Shown here piece after piece: positions 38,901-51,872 of a stretch of DNA of 64,000 nt; positions within the stretch are counted from its first letter, which is position 1, and each line of letters starts with the position of its first letter. Below the pieces are notes generated by a model. It saw only the letters and a list, made by a program, of their open reading frames with translations. It was not told the origin of the DNA and searched no databases. The DNA is taken from assembly GCA_020746105.1 (NCBI GenBank), contig CM036618.1, positions 41,387,014-41,451,013 of the forward strand, in the 5' to 3' direction. This DNA is from Trogon surrucura. Lineage: Eukaryota > Chordata > Aves > Trogoniformes > Trogonidae. The position numbers were made by a program, and so were the translations under genes.

Positions 38901-41900
38901 CGCAGGCACCGGGCGGGTCCGGCAGCGGCCGTGCGTGAAATAAGGGCGAAGTGCATTGGGGAGGGCAGAGCGGGGAGCGTGCGGGAGTCGGAGGTACGAA
39001 GCCGGTGGAGGTGACAATTAAGGACGTGCCAGAACATGGCCTCGCGATCCGAGGGTTGTATCTCGGTGTAACTGACTGATTTCCTCGCAGTTGCGTAAAG
39101 GGCTTTCTTGCTTAAAGAGGGCGGCGGGGTCGGGGGAGGTTCCGAGAACTATAGTTGCTCCGCTCTTCCCTGTTTGTCTTCCAAATTGAAATAAACTGTG
39201 TCGCAGGTCACCCCAGTGGAAGAGCTAACAGAGGTTGATAGGTCCCAAATTATGTGTAACATTCAGCTTTTCTGTATCTAAACCTGTGAACTATGAACAT
39301 AAAGATAGGCTGTCGTTGGAAGATGAGTATGTCCTCATAGCATTTTTTTGCACTTCGATAAGCTAGCCTTTCTCTAATGGCATATAAAATAACTAAAAAC
39401 CCACAATGAAACAAACCTTACTACAACTTGGAAGCAAGTTTTTGCTTTATGTGTTTAATTTATGGCATATATTGCTAATTAAACTCCCAACAGCACCCAG
39501 TCTGAATAGAAAACTGATGTCTGTGCTGCTAATACAGTTACGCTGCTCTTAGTGCAACTGAGGTTTCAGGTGGTGAGGTGACCTAGCAGAGCATTTCTGC
39601 CCGGCAAAAGTAGAAATAATAATTAATAATATCAGATAGCTCATCACAATGTTGGGATAATTAGGTGAAATTTCACCCTAGGTTTGTCTGACTTGCCTTG
39701 GACTAAAACTAATTACATAACACGAGGAAAACCCTTTTGGTAGTTTAACTTTTCCTCTGTAGAGGAAATACGTGGAGCATTTACTTGGTAAGGAGGATGC
39801 TGACAAGCCTTTCTAAATCCAAGACAAGATCTGGTTCTCCATAACAAGGCTCAGGAAATGTACTGATGTTATTACAGTGTTATAATTGTCCTCCTACTAC
39901 TGTACCGGTATAACTCCTTCTGTGGGCACTCTTCTTTGGAATAATGATGTCTGGTTTTCCATTTATTTAATTCTTCATTTCCATTAAATTTCCCTAAGCA
40001 GATAAGTTTTCCTGTGTTTGTGGGACAGTCTTAAGTATTCTTAGCAAGCACTTCACCCAGAAAGACTGAGGTAAAGCTGTTCTTGCGGGCTTTGAATCGA
40101 GGAAACCCTGGGTGTCTCTCAGCACATGTATGATACCCTTGTTGCATTTGAAATACCCTGGGCCCACACTGGACTGACACAGCCACTTCTGCCTTCATCT
40201 ATATGCCGAGAAGTGCCTGTGTTCGGCTTAAATATTGAAAAAAAACCCCACAAATTTTAGAATAACCAGCACTTTCCCACTGAACTTAGTGTTTTATATA
40301 TCTATCCTCAGAAAAGATTCGGTTACATTAACTTATGTGACACCAGATCCTAAGGACCATTCAGGCACAATTTAAGTCAATTAAAACAGTCTGAGGAATC
40401 AGGCAAAACTTCGTCAAGATAAGCCACGAGAAAGCAAGCTTTTGCCAGAGCAGGCAGCCCTGTAATTGTAAGCAATTGATTAGAACCATGATTGTCCTAA
40501 TCAACAGAGTTACTCGGGCTTTATCTGACCTTTAATTTGTTGAGCTAAACTGAAGTAAGTAAGTCTGATTTAAGTCAAAACAAGAATTCACACGGCCCTT
40601 TGCAGCAAATTAAACCCAGCTAAACCAATGTAGCTTTGCATGTAGACAAGCCCTAAGGCAGCAAAATGTCCAACAGCAGTGACAAAGTGCTTGATGGTTG
40701 TCAGGGAACATGTGTTTTTACTTTCATTGTGGCAGGAAACACCATAGGGTCAAGGCTGCAAACCACTGTTTATATTGTTCTTTCTTCTACTTACTTATTA
40801 TATAACCAATTTGCAGTGTCCCATTATGTGCTACGTGGGGTGCCTTTAAAATTATGTATTATAAGCGTGTTTTTAAAATAAATAGTATCACAAATTTTAT
40901 GAATACTGGGAATGGGAGAGCTTATTTGTAACTCTTGTTGTACTAGATTTTATTGGGCCTGCACTTCAAGCATGACACCTGTTAAAAAGGCAAGTCCAGA
41001 TGCAGGACAACATTTTGACCTTTGCACAGCTCTGAATATGGTGGGAAAGTAATCCTTTCAGTGTATTGCTTTGGGACTGCGATGGAAATGTTGGAGTTGA
41101 CCAAATGCTAGTCTTCAGGCATTCTCTTTTCTTCGTCTTTCTCTGCCATTGCTCCATTTCCCCGTTGTTTTGCATTGTCTTTTTTTTTTACTTCTCTCTT
41201 CCTCTCATTCTCTTTATATACCATCTTGACTCTGTTTCCTTTTCCTTTTCCTTGAGACATCCTATTCATTTGATGCAGGATCTGCATCATGGTCCTTACA
41301 TTTTCTAAACGCCATCTGATCATATTCCTTACACTTCACACAGTGGCTCATTTCTCATTAACCGTTCGTGCTCACAAAGACGGGGCCACCAGCTAGCTGA
41401 GCTGTTTTGCAGGGCTTGTTCCATCTCACCCCAAGTGAACAACAGTAACTTTAAGCAGTGTCATTGCACTTGAATTAGACCATGCATGCTGAAGATTTCT
41501 TACTGATGTGTCAGGCACACATGGTTGCAGATTTTGTGTGGACAAAGTGCAGGTTATCTGTCAGAACTTCAGTGAAATGTTGGTGTGGACATGTGAAAAA
41601 GGATTACTTAGGTTGAAAAAGTCAGGATTAGTGCAGGAATCATAAGGTGGGAAAAACAGTCAAAAGAAAAATGGAATAAATGTCTCGATCTGCTTTGCTG
41701 TAGAGTCACACAGATACGCTGGGTGAAAGGAAAAGATACACAGGAACAGAAATGAAAGCCAGGGGTCAGTGGAGGTCAGCTCTGCCTCCTTAGGTGCTGA
41801 CTTATGCTGGTAAACTGTACTAAAAATTATGATCTGAACCTGCAGCGTGCAGTGACCTTCAATAGGATGAGTATGTTTCTTAGGCCTGGCGTATTTCCAG

Positions 41901-44900
41901 CAGAAGTACAGAAGTATATTTGTCAATGTAAGAGACATTGAAAAAAACACTTTTCGTTTCCACAGGAATGAGTTCCCAAAGCACTCTTCGAGTAGTAGTA
42001 GTATGGGTGAAAATAAACAAAATCAATCTTAAATCTTTAGATGAGGCTTAGGTGGTCTTTAGATAAGACTTAATATTTTAAGAAAAGGGATTGCATGATA
42101 TGGTTGTTTTCAGTGGTGTGAGACTATCGTGAATGTCTCAGGAAGTCCTTGCAGTTGTTTTGTAATATAAGGTGGCAACAAGGAAGACACAGTGGAAATA
42201 AACTTTTTATTTGCAAGGAGGTGAAGCAATAATAACCCATTTGAGTCAGTTCACCTATATTCAGAATAATGCATCAAGGTTATAAAAGGAAACTCAGTGG
42301 TGTATATGCATGGATTGTGCTAACAGACCTGGATATAGAATAATTAGGAAGCAGCGAGTAAAATTTTGCAGCTCTGACTACTGCAGTTACCTCTACAATT
42401 TCAGGAAAGCATCAACACTAGCGAGGTGTGGATCAGTGCACTTTTCCATCCATTGTCAATCACAACCTTGTGTAGATTCACCAAAGAAAGTGATGGGGTA
42501 TAGGGAGGGCAGTGTTGTGAGGTATTGGAAATGTTACTGCAAACTAAAGAAAAACTGCCTTACATCTCCATGTCCTGCAAAACCTCGCCCTCCGCTGTCA
42601 AACACTGCAACACACAAACATTTATATTATGCCCATTATCTTCCTTCTGTTTTCTGCTGTAAAGGATTCACATTTTTAAGCTTTACACACAATGTTCCTT
42701 GCCTGAATTTTGGAGAAACACTGCACCAAACTAAACTCTGCTTAGCTCTTGATCTTAAAAAAAGTGCCATAGTGCATAGAAACGAAAACTACGCTCCTTA
42801 TACAAAGATTTTCTTCCAAAATATTCTCTTACATCTTTGTAGGACAATTAATTTTTCGGAAGTTGTTATAAGGGTAAAGGAGCAGCATGGTATTATAAAT
42901 TAACTGAAGAGCAGAATTGAGTCAACTAAAAATAGATTGAACTGTAATGGTGAAAAAAAAATTACAGGCCAAATATTAATCATGTGAGTAATACTGAACA
43001 TGTGAACTAAGAGCCACTGAAGTCAAACATGCCTGGAGTTGTGAACGTCTCTTCACTGTTGTGGCAGACTGGAGCCTGGATCCTCTGTGAGCTTACACAA
43101 CCGTGTCAGGCTGAGATGTAGTGAAGGTCAGGCTTTTATTCTGTGCCAGTGTGTTAGTGGACAAACCAGCACAGGGCATAGCAACAATTTCTTACTAAAT
43201 TCCTCAGGTCTAGGAGGAGATTTGAGACACTGTCCATTCTGTTCACTCACAACACGTAGCTCTGTAGTTTGGTGCACGCACTGAAGAAATGGGCATGTGC
43301 TTTTCATCGCAGACCTGCTGCTTCTTTGCAAATTTTTTCATGGTAACTCAGTGGAAGGCAGCTGGAAATGCCACCTTCATTAAAGTCAGTTTTCTGCAAA
43401 GAGCAATGAAGATCTGAGGACTTGAATTAAAACTCTTATTTCCCCAGGTCATTTACTAAGGATTCAACTTCTCTGTCACTATCTTATCTGTCCTTCCCAT
43501 CCCCCTCTTTTTTTTTTCCAGATAGTATCTGGCTCCACATTGTTCTCAAAAACCTTCTCCCTCTCTCTGCAGCTGATTTCCAGGATGCGCCCCAGTTACA
43601 CAGGAAGGAGGTATGTGTGTGCAGTGTACTATCTATAGACACCTATTGCTTCACCTGCTTCACCACCTCTGATCGATCCACCCCTCTGCTTCCCCATCTC
43701 TGCCCTCTCTGCCAGTCCCTTGCAGTACCTCTCACTTAGCGTTTCTTTTCTGTTCATAGAACAGAAGCAAATCGCTTCCTTGTGCTTCCTCCACGAATGT
43801 GGGTAATTCTGTCATCCTCTGAGCTCATTTGAACCCTTTTGTCTCCCATATGAACAATTGGTTTTAGGCCACGCTTGTTCTTCTGTGAAATATTTCCAAC
43901 AACCTGTTTCCCGACCCCAGACTTTGTTTCTGAAATTATTCCTCAGACTTAAGTCACCTCTAGCCTGAAAATGCTCATAAATTACTAGCTTTCTAGAAGT
44001 TTCTCCTGGGGAATCTTTAGCTTCTCCTTTCTGCTTGGTCCAGCGTCTCTTTGCCTCCTATTCCGGGAGATAAATTTTTCATTACTCTCCTCCCCTTTTT
44101 TCTTCACCAAGTGGTAGGGTATTGCCACTGTTGTGCCCCTTCTTGGAATGTTCACCCCTTTGGTTTCAGGCCTCGTCTTTGGGGCCCGGCATTGTTCTGC
44201 TGCAGTGTTAATTTGGGACTTGTGTCGTTGCTCCCACACATTCTGGTCCAGCCCAGCTTTCCTCTAATTGCTTCCTTCCTTCCCACCTCCTGCTTTCCTC
44301 TGAGGGCTTTCATTCATGTTGTCCTTTTTGTTTAAGCTTGGAACGATTGCGCCCATCTTGTGAACCAAATCCATGCTGTCTTCATTCAAATGTCCCCATA
44401 AAACGTACTTCTGCCATAAAATCTATCCAGCTCAGATTCCTCTGCTGAATTATATCCCATTCCTCTATAATAAAAACAAATCTTGTTTCATAACAAAACA
44501 AAAAGAACTGAGCAAGAGACTGACTACACAATTCATTTTTGCCAGTTGCTTTCTGCCAAGAGCAACATGCTTGTTCTTATCCCACTCCTCAGGATTGTCC
44601 TCCCCCTGTGCCTCCTGTTTGTCCTTTTGTTATCAGCTTTCGAGTCCTTTCTGAAGGTTCCTGGCCTGATCCTGTCCTTACATTGGTGTGAAGCGAGGAG
44701 TAGCTCTGCTGCAGTAAACAGAGCTTTGCCAAGGTGAAATTTCTGTGGAAGGCAAATCAGCCCTTTGTTTTAATATTAGCTAATAAAGCCTGTGTGCAGC
44801 TCCAGCACAGCACTCTGGTTTTAATTAATAAGAATTAGCATATACATCTACATACACTCTTTTTCCCCTTTGCAGGCTCAGCTTTTTTGAAGAAAACCTC

Positions 44901-47900
44901 TTTGTATGTCTTCCTGGTTATTCTATATCTCGACATTAAAAAACCCCAAACTAATAAAAACTGAAAACCAGAGTAACATCAAACTCCCACGCGAACAAAG
45001 GCTTGGCTGCTGCCAGTGGTGGGGAGCGCTGGGAGCAGCCCTCCCCGCCTGCCGAGAGGAGCCAGCTTCCAGCCCCTGCTCCTCGCTCCTGCAGAGCCTT
45101 CCAATTCCCAGCTCACCGTCCCCTCCTCCGCCTTTGCATGATCCAACTGCAGTGACTTCCCAGTTCTAATTGGAGCCTCTGGGCATTATTGTAGTATTAT
45201 TATTTAATAAACAACCACATAAAACACTGGTTGACATTTAAATAAGAGTAAAGAAAGGGAAGCTCTGACTCCTAGCCTGCTTTGTTTTCCTGTTGACTTG
45301 GGTGGAAACAGGAGCAGGTTTTCTGTACAATACCCAGGTTCGCTCGCCACGTGTATCTTTAAAGTTTTAGAAAAGGCACTACTAATGTGGGCCCAGTGCA
45401 GATGAGAGGGCCAGAGTTACTGCAGCTATCAATCTGTGTTGCAACATAAGCTGTAAACATGGAGCCATAACCTGGACGTTCCTGAATAAAATGCAGTAGG
45501 CTTTTCTTGCCTGAGCTATGACAAGGAAGGATCCAGCATCTTTTTCTGCATTGTTACCCCCAGCATGTCCTTTTGAGTGGTTATCTGAAACGTGCAGCCA
45601 CCATGATGCTATTAAGAAGAATAAATGGAAAAGACAGTTTTATTTTTGCATTTCATTGTGAGTTTGAGATGCTTCAGTGTGAAAGTTATCATGGCAAAAG
45701 AAAATGTGGTGTCCTTGAAGTGAACGCATGGAAACACAACTCGTTCAATAAGGTTTTGAAAGAAAACAAAGGGCTGAAGGCCAGAACTGACTCCTTTAGA
45801 AACAAGTATAAAACGAGACAGGATTCAAAGTGCTTAAAATACTTTGGTGACAAGCAACAAAGAAGCGTCTGTTAGTATAATCGATTGAATTAAGGAAAGA
45901 GAGAGAAAATCATGAGAACTTTTTAAAAAGTAGAGATTTGATGTGTGGGGAGTATAAGAACAAAGTTCTCCCAGGCCCTCGCCAGAGCCCCTGAATCAGC
46001 ATAACTCTTTTCCTTGAAGAAACTGAAAACTAGACAAGGGTGAGCACGTACACCCTTATTATCCTTTTTCATTTTGGATCAAAGAGGAGGAATTCTCGGG
46101 GCTGCCAGCTCTCCACTTTCCTGCAGTGAGTCTGAGGTGCAGGCTGCATTTATTTCTCCCGGTTAGGCAATGCCTCTCTAACACTCCAAATGATCAGGTC
46201 CAATAATAGACTTCTTGTGAGATATGAATCTTATTTACTGGTTCGTGTGTGGTATAAATGTTTTTAAAGTATTCAGTAGGAGTGAAACATTCTTGACGTT
46301 TATAAAAAATATGTACATATATACTTTAATTCTAGGGAGTTCACCCCTCATTCTTCCCACCATTTCATTACATGCTTGCTCTTCTGTATTACATATTAAA
46401 AACTTCATGCAGTGGCTCACTTGCATTTACATATGTGGACTGTAATAATTCTGTGATGTTGCTTGGAACTTCTGTATGAACATGTTATATAGAGTCAATG
46501 TGGGCATGACAAATGTATTGCAGATTTTTCATAGATAAACACAGTCAGTGAATGCAAATACGAGTGAAATTGTGTGCAAGTTTTAATATCTAAGCAGAGC
46601 TTATAAGTGCATAACACCTGTAACCACAACTGTCAGTGCGAACAGGGAAATTAATTTTAAGGCATTTGTGCTGATTTAAAAGTTCTGGACTTTGAAATGC
46701 TTCAGCTATGATGGTGAAGATGTGTTCATCCTCCAGCAGGTATTTAATAAACTTTGTTATTAAAGAATACAAACTTCATTAGCAGCTGATATGCCAAAGT
46801 CCCTGTAAAAACAAATACCAGAATTATGAGGACTGCCTTGTGAAGTAACCTGTGGCTTTTAAAGACACTGTGGAAATCTTACTGTGAAAGGAATTAAAAA
46901 GTGCTGGTTGGTGGTCTTAGGGAGATGGGTGTTAAGCACGGAGAATTGTTTTGGAAAGCAAAATGGGAACTTACTGGAAGGGTGCTAGATTTGCATGAGT
47001 GGCCAGGTAGCCAGTAATAGGTTTGGTTTAGAAGCAGGGATCTTGCTTAGGAAACACACTGCAGGGGCATATAATGTAAGGAGAAAATGAAATCTGTTTG
47101 AATACGGGGTGTAGTAATCTTCCCTTGAAAGGAGACCAAGTGACTGCTTTTTGTGAGAGCACTGAGACAAGAATATATTAAATTGTTACCAAAGACACAG
47201 AGAAGAAGTATATTCTGTAAAGTTTTCTGGTGCATTTTATCAAAACCGTTCGTTTCAGAAAAAGGAAGAGATACGTGTAAGTCCAAGACTTCAACCAACA
47301 AAAAAGGCAAAAGGAACCTCTTTCAGCCTTTTCTTTGTTCATGAATACAAATCTTTGCTTGTTTCTGTATTTGGTGGAAGTAAAGTTAATTAATTGGCCT
47401 GCAAAATATTTCCTTGCTAGAGAGTTCAGGTTCAACATGTGAAGGAAATTTGTTCTGAATTCACTGGAATTCTACCTGCTCATTCTAAATAACACCATAT
47501 TAAGTAGCTGTTGAACTGCTGTAAGAAAACGTATGTTTTTCCCAGAGAGGAAATTAAATTATCTTTGTATTTACGTTTCTTTAGAGCTTGGTCTGAGTGG
47601 TTTATCCATGGACAATCAGAAGAGGACAGTATTCAAAGTGGCCAGTAGACAGAAGAAGCTGTACTGGGAGCATCTCTATCATCCCATTTGAAAACTTTGC
47701 GGGTTGCTTCCTCCTGCAGAGTACCTGGAAACGTTGGTGAAAACCAAATGACATTAGTCCCATTGTATTTTAGAAGCTCTTTTGTCTGTGTAACTTCAGG
47801 ATGATGTCAGAGGTTGATTATATGTTAGGTTGTTCCAATAAGAACAATTAATTTAGGGGCAAAAGCCAGTGAGGACCCTGTCAGACACTGAACAATGTTT

Positions 47901-50900
47901 TTGGTTTTCATGCACTGAATCATCAGTGTTTATAGGCCTCCAACATGTAAATCACCCTGAGGTAATCTGGAAGGGAAGGATATGAATAAGCCAATTAAAC
48001 TGGCAAAGAGCCTAAGGAACACCCTGTTTAGGGATAAAATCACATGCCTGTCCTAGTGCCAGTAGTTTTGGAGAAGGAAATAGAGTTAAAGTCTTTGTAG
48101 TTAATTTCTTTGCAGAGAGAGATTTAGAAGACTTTGGTCTTCTCCCTTTGTATGTGTGAGCTCAGGTGAGTGAGATAAGATAATAAGTAATGTATTTTCT
48201 GCAAGTAACTTTTATTTTGACAGAAGGATATCCTCCGGGTTGCAGAGGGTGTAGGAACTAGTTGCCTCATTTATGCTAATTATTTCGTATTCAGTTTTAT
48301 GATATGAACATTCAAAGGACTGAATTGCCCTTTATCTTTCCAAGTACCTTTTTTTTTCTTTCCTTTTTTTTTCTTTTTTTGTGGTAGGGAGGCACAATTT
48401 TCCATCCAGAAGCCTTCTCTGCATGACTCAGCAGTGACTAGCATACTTTAAGGTGCTCTGTATCTGAATGAAAACAAAAACAATTGCCGTCTTCCTACCA
48501 TCTGCCAGGCCTGTGCAGGTAATGGGGGAAAAAAAGGCAGAGGTGAAGAAAAATTTTAATTGAATGTTGTGCAGAGGAAAAAATATTTCCATTTCCATTC
48601 TTTGTTTACTTCTTCACAGTATAAATGGGTTCTTTTAGTGTTTTTAAGAGGCTTATTGTATGTGCTGGAAGAATAAATATGTATTTCTTCCATCTTACCC
48701 AGATCTTTGAACTCATACGCCAATTCCAATCAGGAAAAGAGCTTGCTCTCTAGAAGAGACATAACCTGTTTATGCCTTCACTGGAGGAAAGGCCCAGGCA
48801 GAACTCATGGCTCATACAAGACACTTACTTGGGAATGGATCATTATGACGTCCCTAAGTGCAGCAGAAGCCATAATTGGCATTTGTATGTTATTAAGCAT
48901 CAGAGAATTTAACTGTAAACAGAAATCCATAGGAAATCAGGAGTCACCAGTTACACTGCTGACGGAACTACTTGTATGAAAGAAGCTTTTTGACATTTTT
49001 CAGACACCATTAAGAGTGGTGGACATACAGTCTCCCCTTTTTTTACTCCATATAGCCTATCATCTTTGAACTTCTAGAATCATGAACAATCTAGAATCTA
49101 GAATCATGAAGGGAAGTAACTTGAGAACAAAAATAGCCAGAAAGCAAGAGACATGGGGTCACCACAGGCTCCACCTAAGAGTCCTCTTGAGACTTTGAAA
49201 GCAACAGCACTGGGAGAGCCTAGATACAATTGTACAGTCTGGCAAACGACCCAGATAAGCATAGCTGTTCAAGATGGTTTCAATGCCTCTCACCTAACCT
49301 CAGCCATCTGATAGCTCAGTCTTTACTCCCTATGGAGACAAAGAGGCACCTTCAGGAACAATTTGCTCCAGCCCAATATAGGTATGAAATGGGTGTGATG
49401 GACAGTTCTTTCTCTGTCTGTGTTGCTTAGGTGGCCTAGACAACCATCTGAAATTTTTAGATGGCTGACGTTCAGTGAGATGAATCCCAGCCATAGCTGT
49501 CAGCTCCTGTGCAGCCTGAGCATGTGTTGGTGGCAGCAGAGAAAACTCCCGTTACTGCATGAGGCCTAGAAATTTTGCACCAGAGGGTTACTTCAAGAAT
49601 ACCTTTTATTTTGAGCTGGAAATGGAGGTTCACTCAGCTCTTAGACATGTCTCTGGCCCTTAGTAACTTTCAGGAATTCAGGCACTCTTCAGAGCAATGG
49701 AAAGAGACAGAAACAGCTGCTTTCACTTCTCCTGTTGGTGTGTGGGCCCTGCAGAGAAACAGGAACCAAAGCAAGGTTAAGCAAGGTTTAAAGGAACAAG
49801 ATGATGTTTGGGAGATGAAGGAAAAAGCACATAAGCTGGCCACGTCTTTAACTTCAGAGCAGTGTACGTAAGTTGTTGCCATATCACCAGGAAGACAAGG
49901 GATTCGGGAAATAATCTAAGGCTAGGCTTCATGAGATACAGAGCACGTTTGTCTCAACAGACAGTGCTCTAGAATTGGTATGACCTTACTCCTGCCCTTG
50001 TTAGCCTGAAATATGTAGCGCAGCTGTAGGACATAGTTCATCATTTATCAAGGGTAAACATAGTTCTGGATGGGAACATGGAGGTGAATAGTATTCTGCA
50101 CACAGCCTTTGCTTGCATGTTGTAACTTGCTGCTTGGAAAAAAAAACAGAACGCTTTGTCTTCTTGTGACACTGGTGAGTGACTCCTTATCATAACCTTG
50201 TAAGAGGTTTCAAGTGTGTTCATGAAGAGGAAGATGATTAAGATGACACATCAAGGTTTTCTGAATGCTTATTCCTACTCAGCTGCATCCTCTTATTTTT
50301 CTTAGTTTTCATTCCAAAACAAGGTGTTTCTAATCTCTGGTTTGATTGGTAGACCACATGCTTTCACTCTTGGTGGCCCAGCTCTCTGTGAAACTCAAGC
50401 AGAGCAGTAAGAAAGTGAGTTTAAATGAAAGGCTGTCAGAGCTAAAGCAGCCAATTTAGCTGAAAGGCCCTATGATGACCTCTGCAAAGGAGGCCTCTAG
50501 TGCTCTGAGCAGTTACTGTGACAAAACCCAAGGCTAAAAATGAAGCAATCTGACTAAGATCCTCTAAGTCTCCCATTTAACTTCTTTCCCGTTAATTTGT
50601 AGGGTAGAAAGAGGAGGATGGCTGTGTATCTGGGGAGCAGTTGAAAGTCTTGCTCTGAGCACACCCATAAATCATCATGCCAGGTAGAGTATTTTCACTT
50701 CCCCCAAGTATTTCCCAGGCTGGGAATCTGCTGTGGCCACAGCTGCTTCTCTTCAACAGTCCATTAGAGCCCTGAGAGTGGGTTTTGAGAAGGCTGTGTA
50801 GGAAGGATGTAATACTTCTCTCTGTTATGCAGCTGAAGGGTTAGGTCTGTAGCCTGACCGATGTGTCTTTTTTTGAGGAGAGGACTCATACTAATTACCC

Positions 50901-51234
50901 TACATCTAAAGAAATCTAATTTCAGAGCACAAGGACACAGAGGGGGAAAGAAAGCCTGTTTTTTCCAGTGTTCAAATGATCGTATAAGTGCAGAGATTTG
51001 TGTCATGGAGAGCACCTCTGGGCCTTCTTGCCACTGGTGTTGTTAACAGAGAGCAGGAAAACAGCTGAGGCGAATGGCTTCTGTGACAGATACTAGCAGA
51101 GTACAAATGGTGTCTTTGCATTGGGTTGAGGGAGCTGCAAGAGAAAGTGCAAGGGCTGAGAGGTTTACCCAGTATCTAATTGCTTCTAGGGCTGTAAATG
51201 ATTGCTGACCATACAGACCAACAGCACAAGATTG
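38901..51234. other. Intergenic region without identified gene
   Basis: About 12 kb of AT-rich DNA beyond the AKIRIN2 promoter. I recognise no exon, RNA gene or transposon. Points of note are homeodomain-motif-rich blocks at 40380-40560 and 44755-45240, a pyrimidine-skewed stretch at 43440-44330, and an isolated open frame of 197 codons at 42310-42903 preceded by TATAAAAGG at 42281. In mammals SPACA1 lies on this side of AKIRIN2. I could not find its Cys-rich ectodomain or membrane segment here. Confidence 0.5.
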
Positions 51235-51872
51235 ACTGCTCTTGGCTTGGATGAGCATACACTTTCCTGGGTAAAAAAGTGGTTAGATGGCTGAATTCAA
51301 AGAGTCTTGGTCAATAGAGTTAAATCCAGTTGGTGAACGATCATGAGTAGTGTCCCCCAAGGCTCAGTACTCGGCTCAGTCCTGTTTAATATTTTCATCA
51401 ATGATTTGGATGAGGGGATAGAGTGCACCCTTAGTAAGTTTGCAGATGACACCAAGCTGGGTGGAAGTGTCAATCTGCTTGAGGGTAGGGAGACAAAACA
51501 TACCTGTTTAGTCTGGAGGAGACTGAGGGGAGGCCTTATCACTCTCTACAGCTACCTGAAAGGAGGTTGTAAGGAGGCGGGGCTTGGTCTGTTCTCCCTA
51601 GTGGCAAGTGATAGGACAAAGGGAAATGGTCTTAAGTTGCGCCAGGGGAAGTTCAGGTTGGACATTAGGAAGAATTTCTTTACTGAAAGGGTACAGGCGT
51701 TGGAACAGCCTGCCTAGGGAGGTGGTTGAGTTGCCATCCCTGGAGGTGTTTAAGAGACGGGTAGATGTTGTGCTGAGGGACATGGTTTAGTGGTGTTGAT
51801 AGGGCTAGGGAAAAGGCTGGACTCAATAATCTTGAAGGTCTCTTCCAACTGAAACTATTCTATGATTCTGTA
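51235..51872 (+). mobile_element. CR1 LINE with internal deletion, plus orientation
   Basis: It starts in the reverse transcriptase: LSWVKKWLDG, then [20 protein letters not shown] and the catalytic-site motif [11 protein letters not shown]. After LLEGRE (about 51491) it jumps to [20 protein letters not shown], skipping the rest of the RT region present in full-length CR1. It continues through [20 protein letters not shown] to the 3' UTR and ends ACTATTCTATGATTCTGTA. It is the only copy here that reaches the RT motifs. Stops and frameshifts show it is inactive. Confidence 0.93.

Noticed and set aside
47586..47649. Possible last exon of SPACA1 (acceptor TTTCTTTAG followed by SLSEW)
   Set aside because: Only four residues resemble the known LSEW C-terminal motif. 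The reading continues past where the family ends, and no upstream SPACA1 exon was found.
47822..47850. Mariner-like terminal sequence TTAGGTTGTTCCAATAAG
   Set aside because: It resembles the start of mariner ends, but no matching inverted end or transposase remnant was found nearby.
51343..51717. 124-codon frame taken as a cellular gene
   Set aside because: The sequence is CR1 reverse transcriptase ([18 protein letters not shown]) followed by the CR1 C-terminus, so it is transposon and not a host gene.
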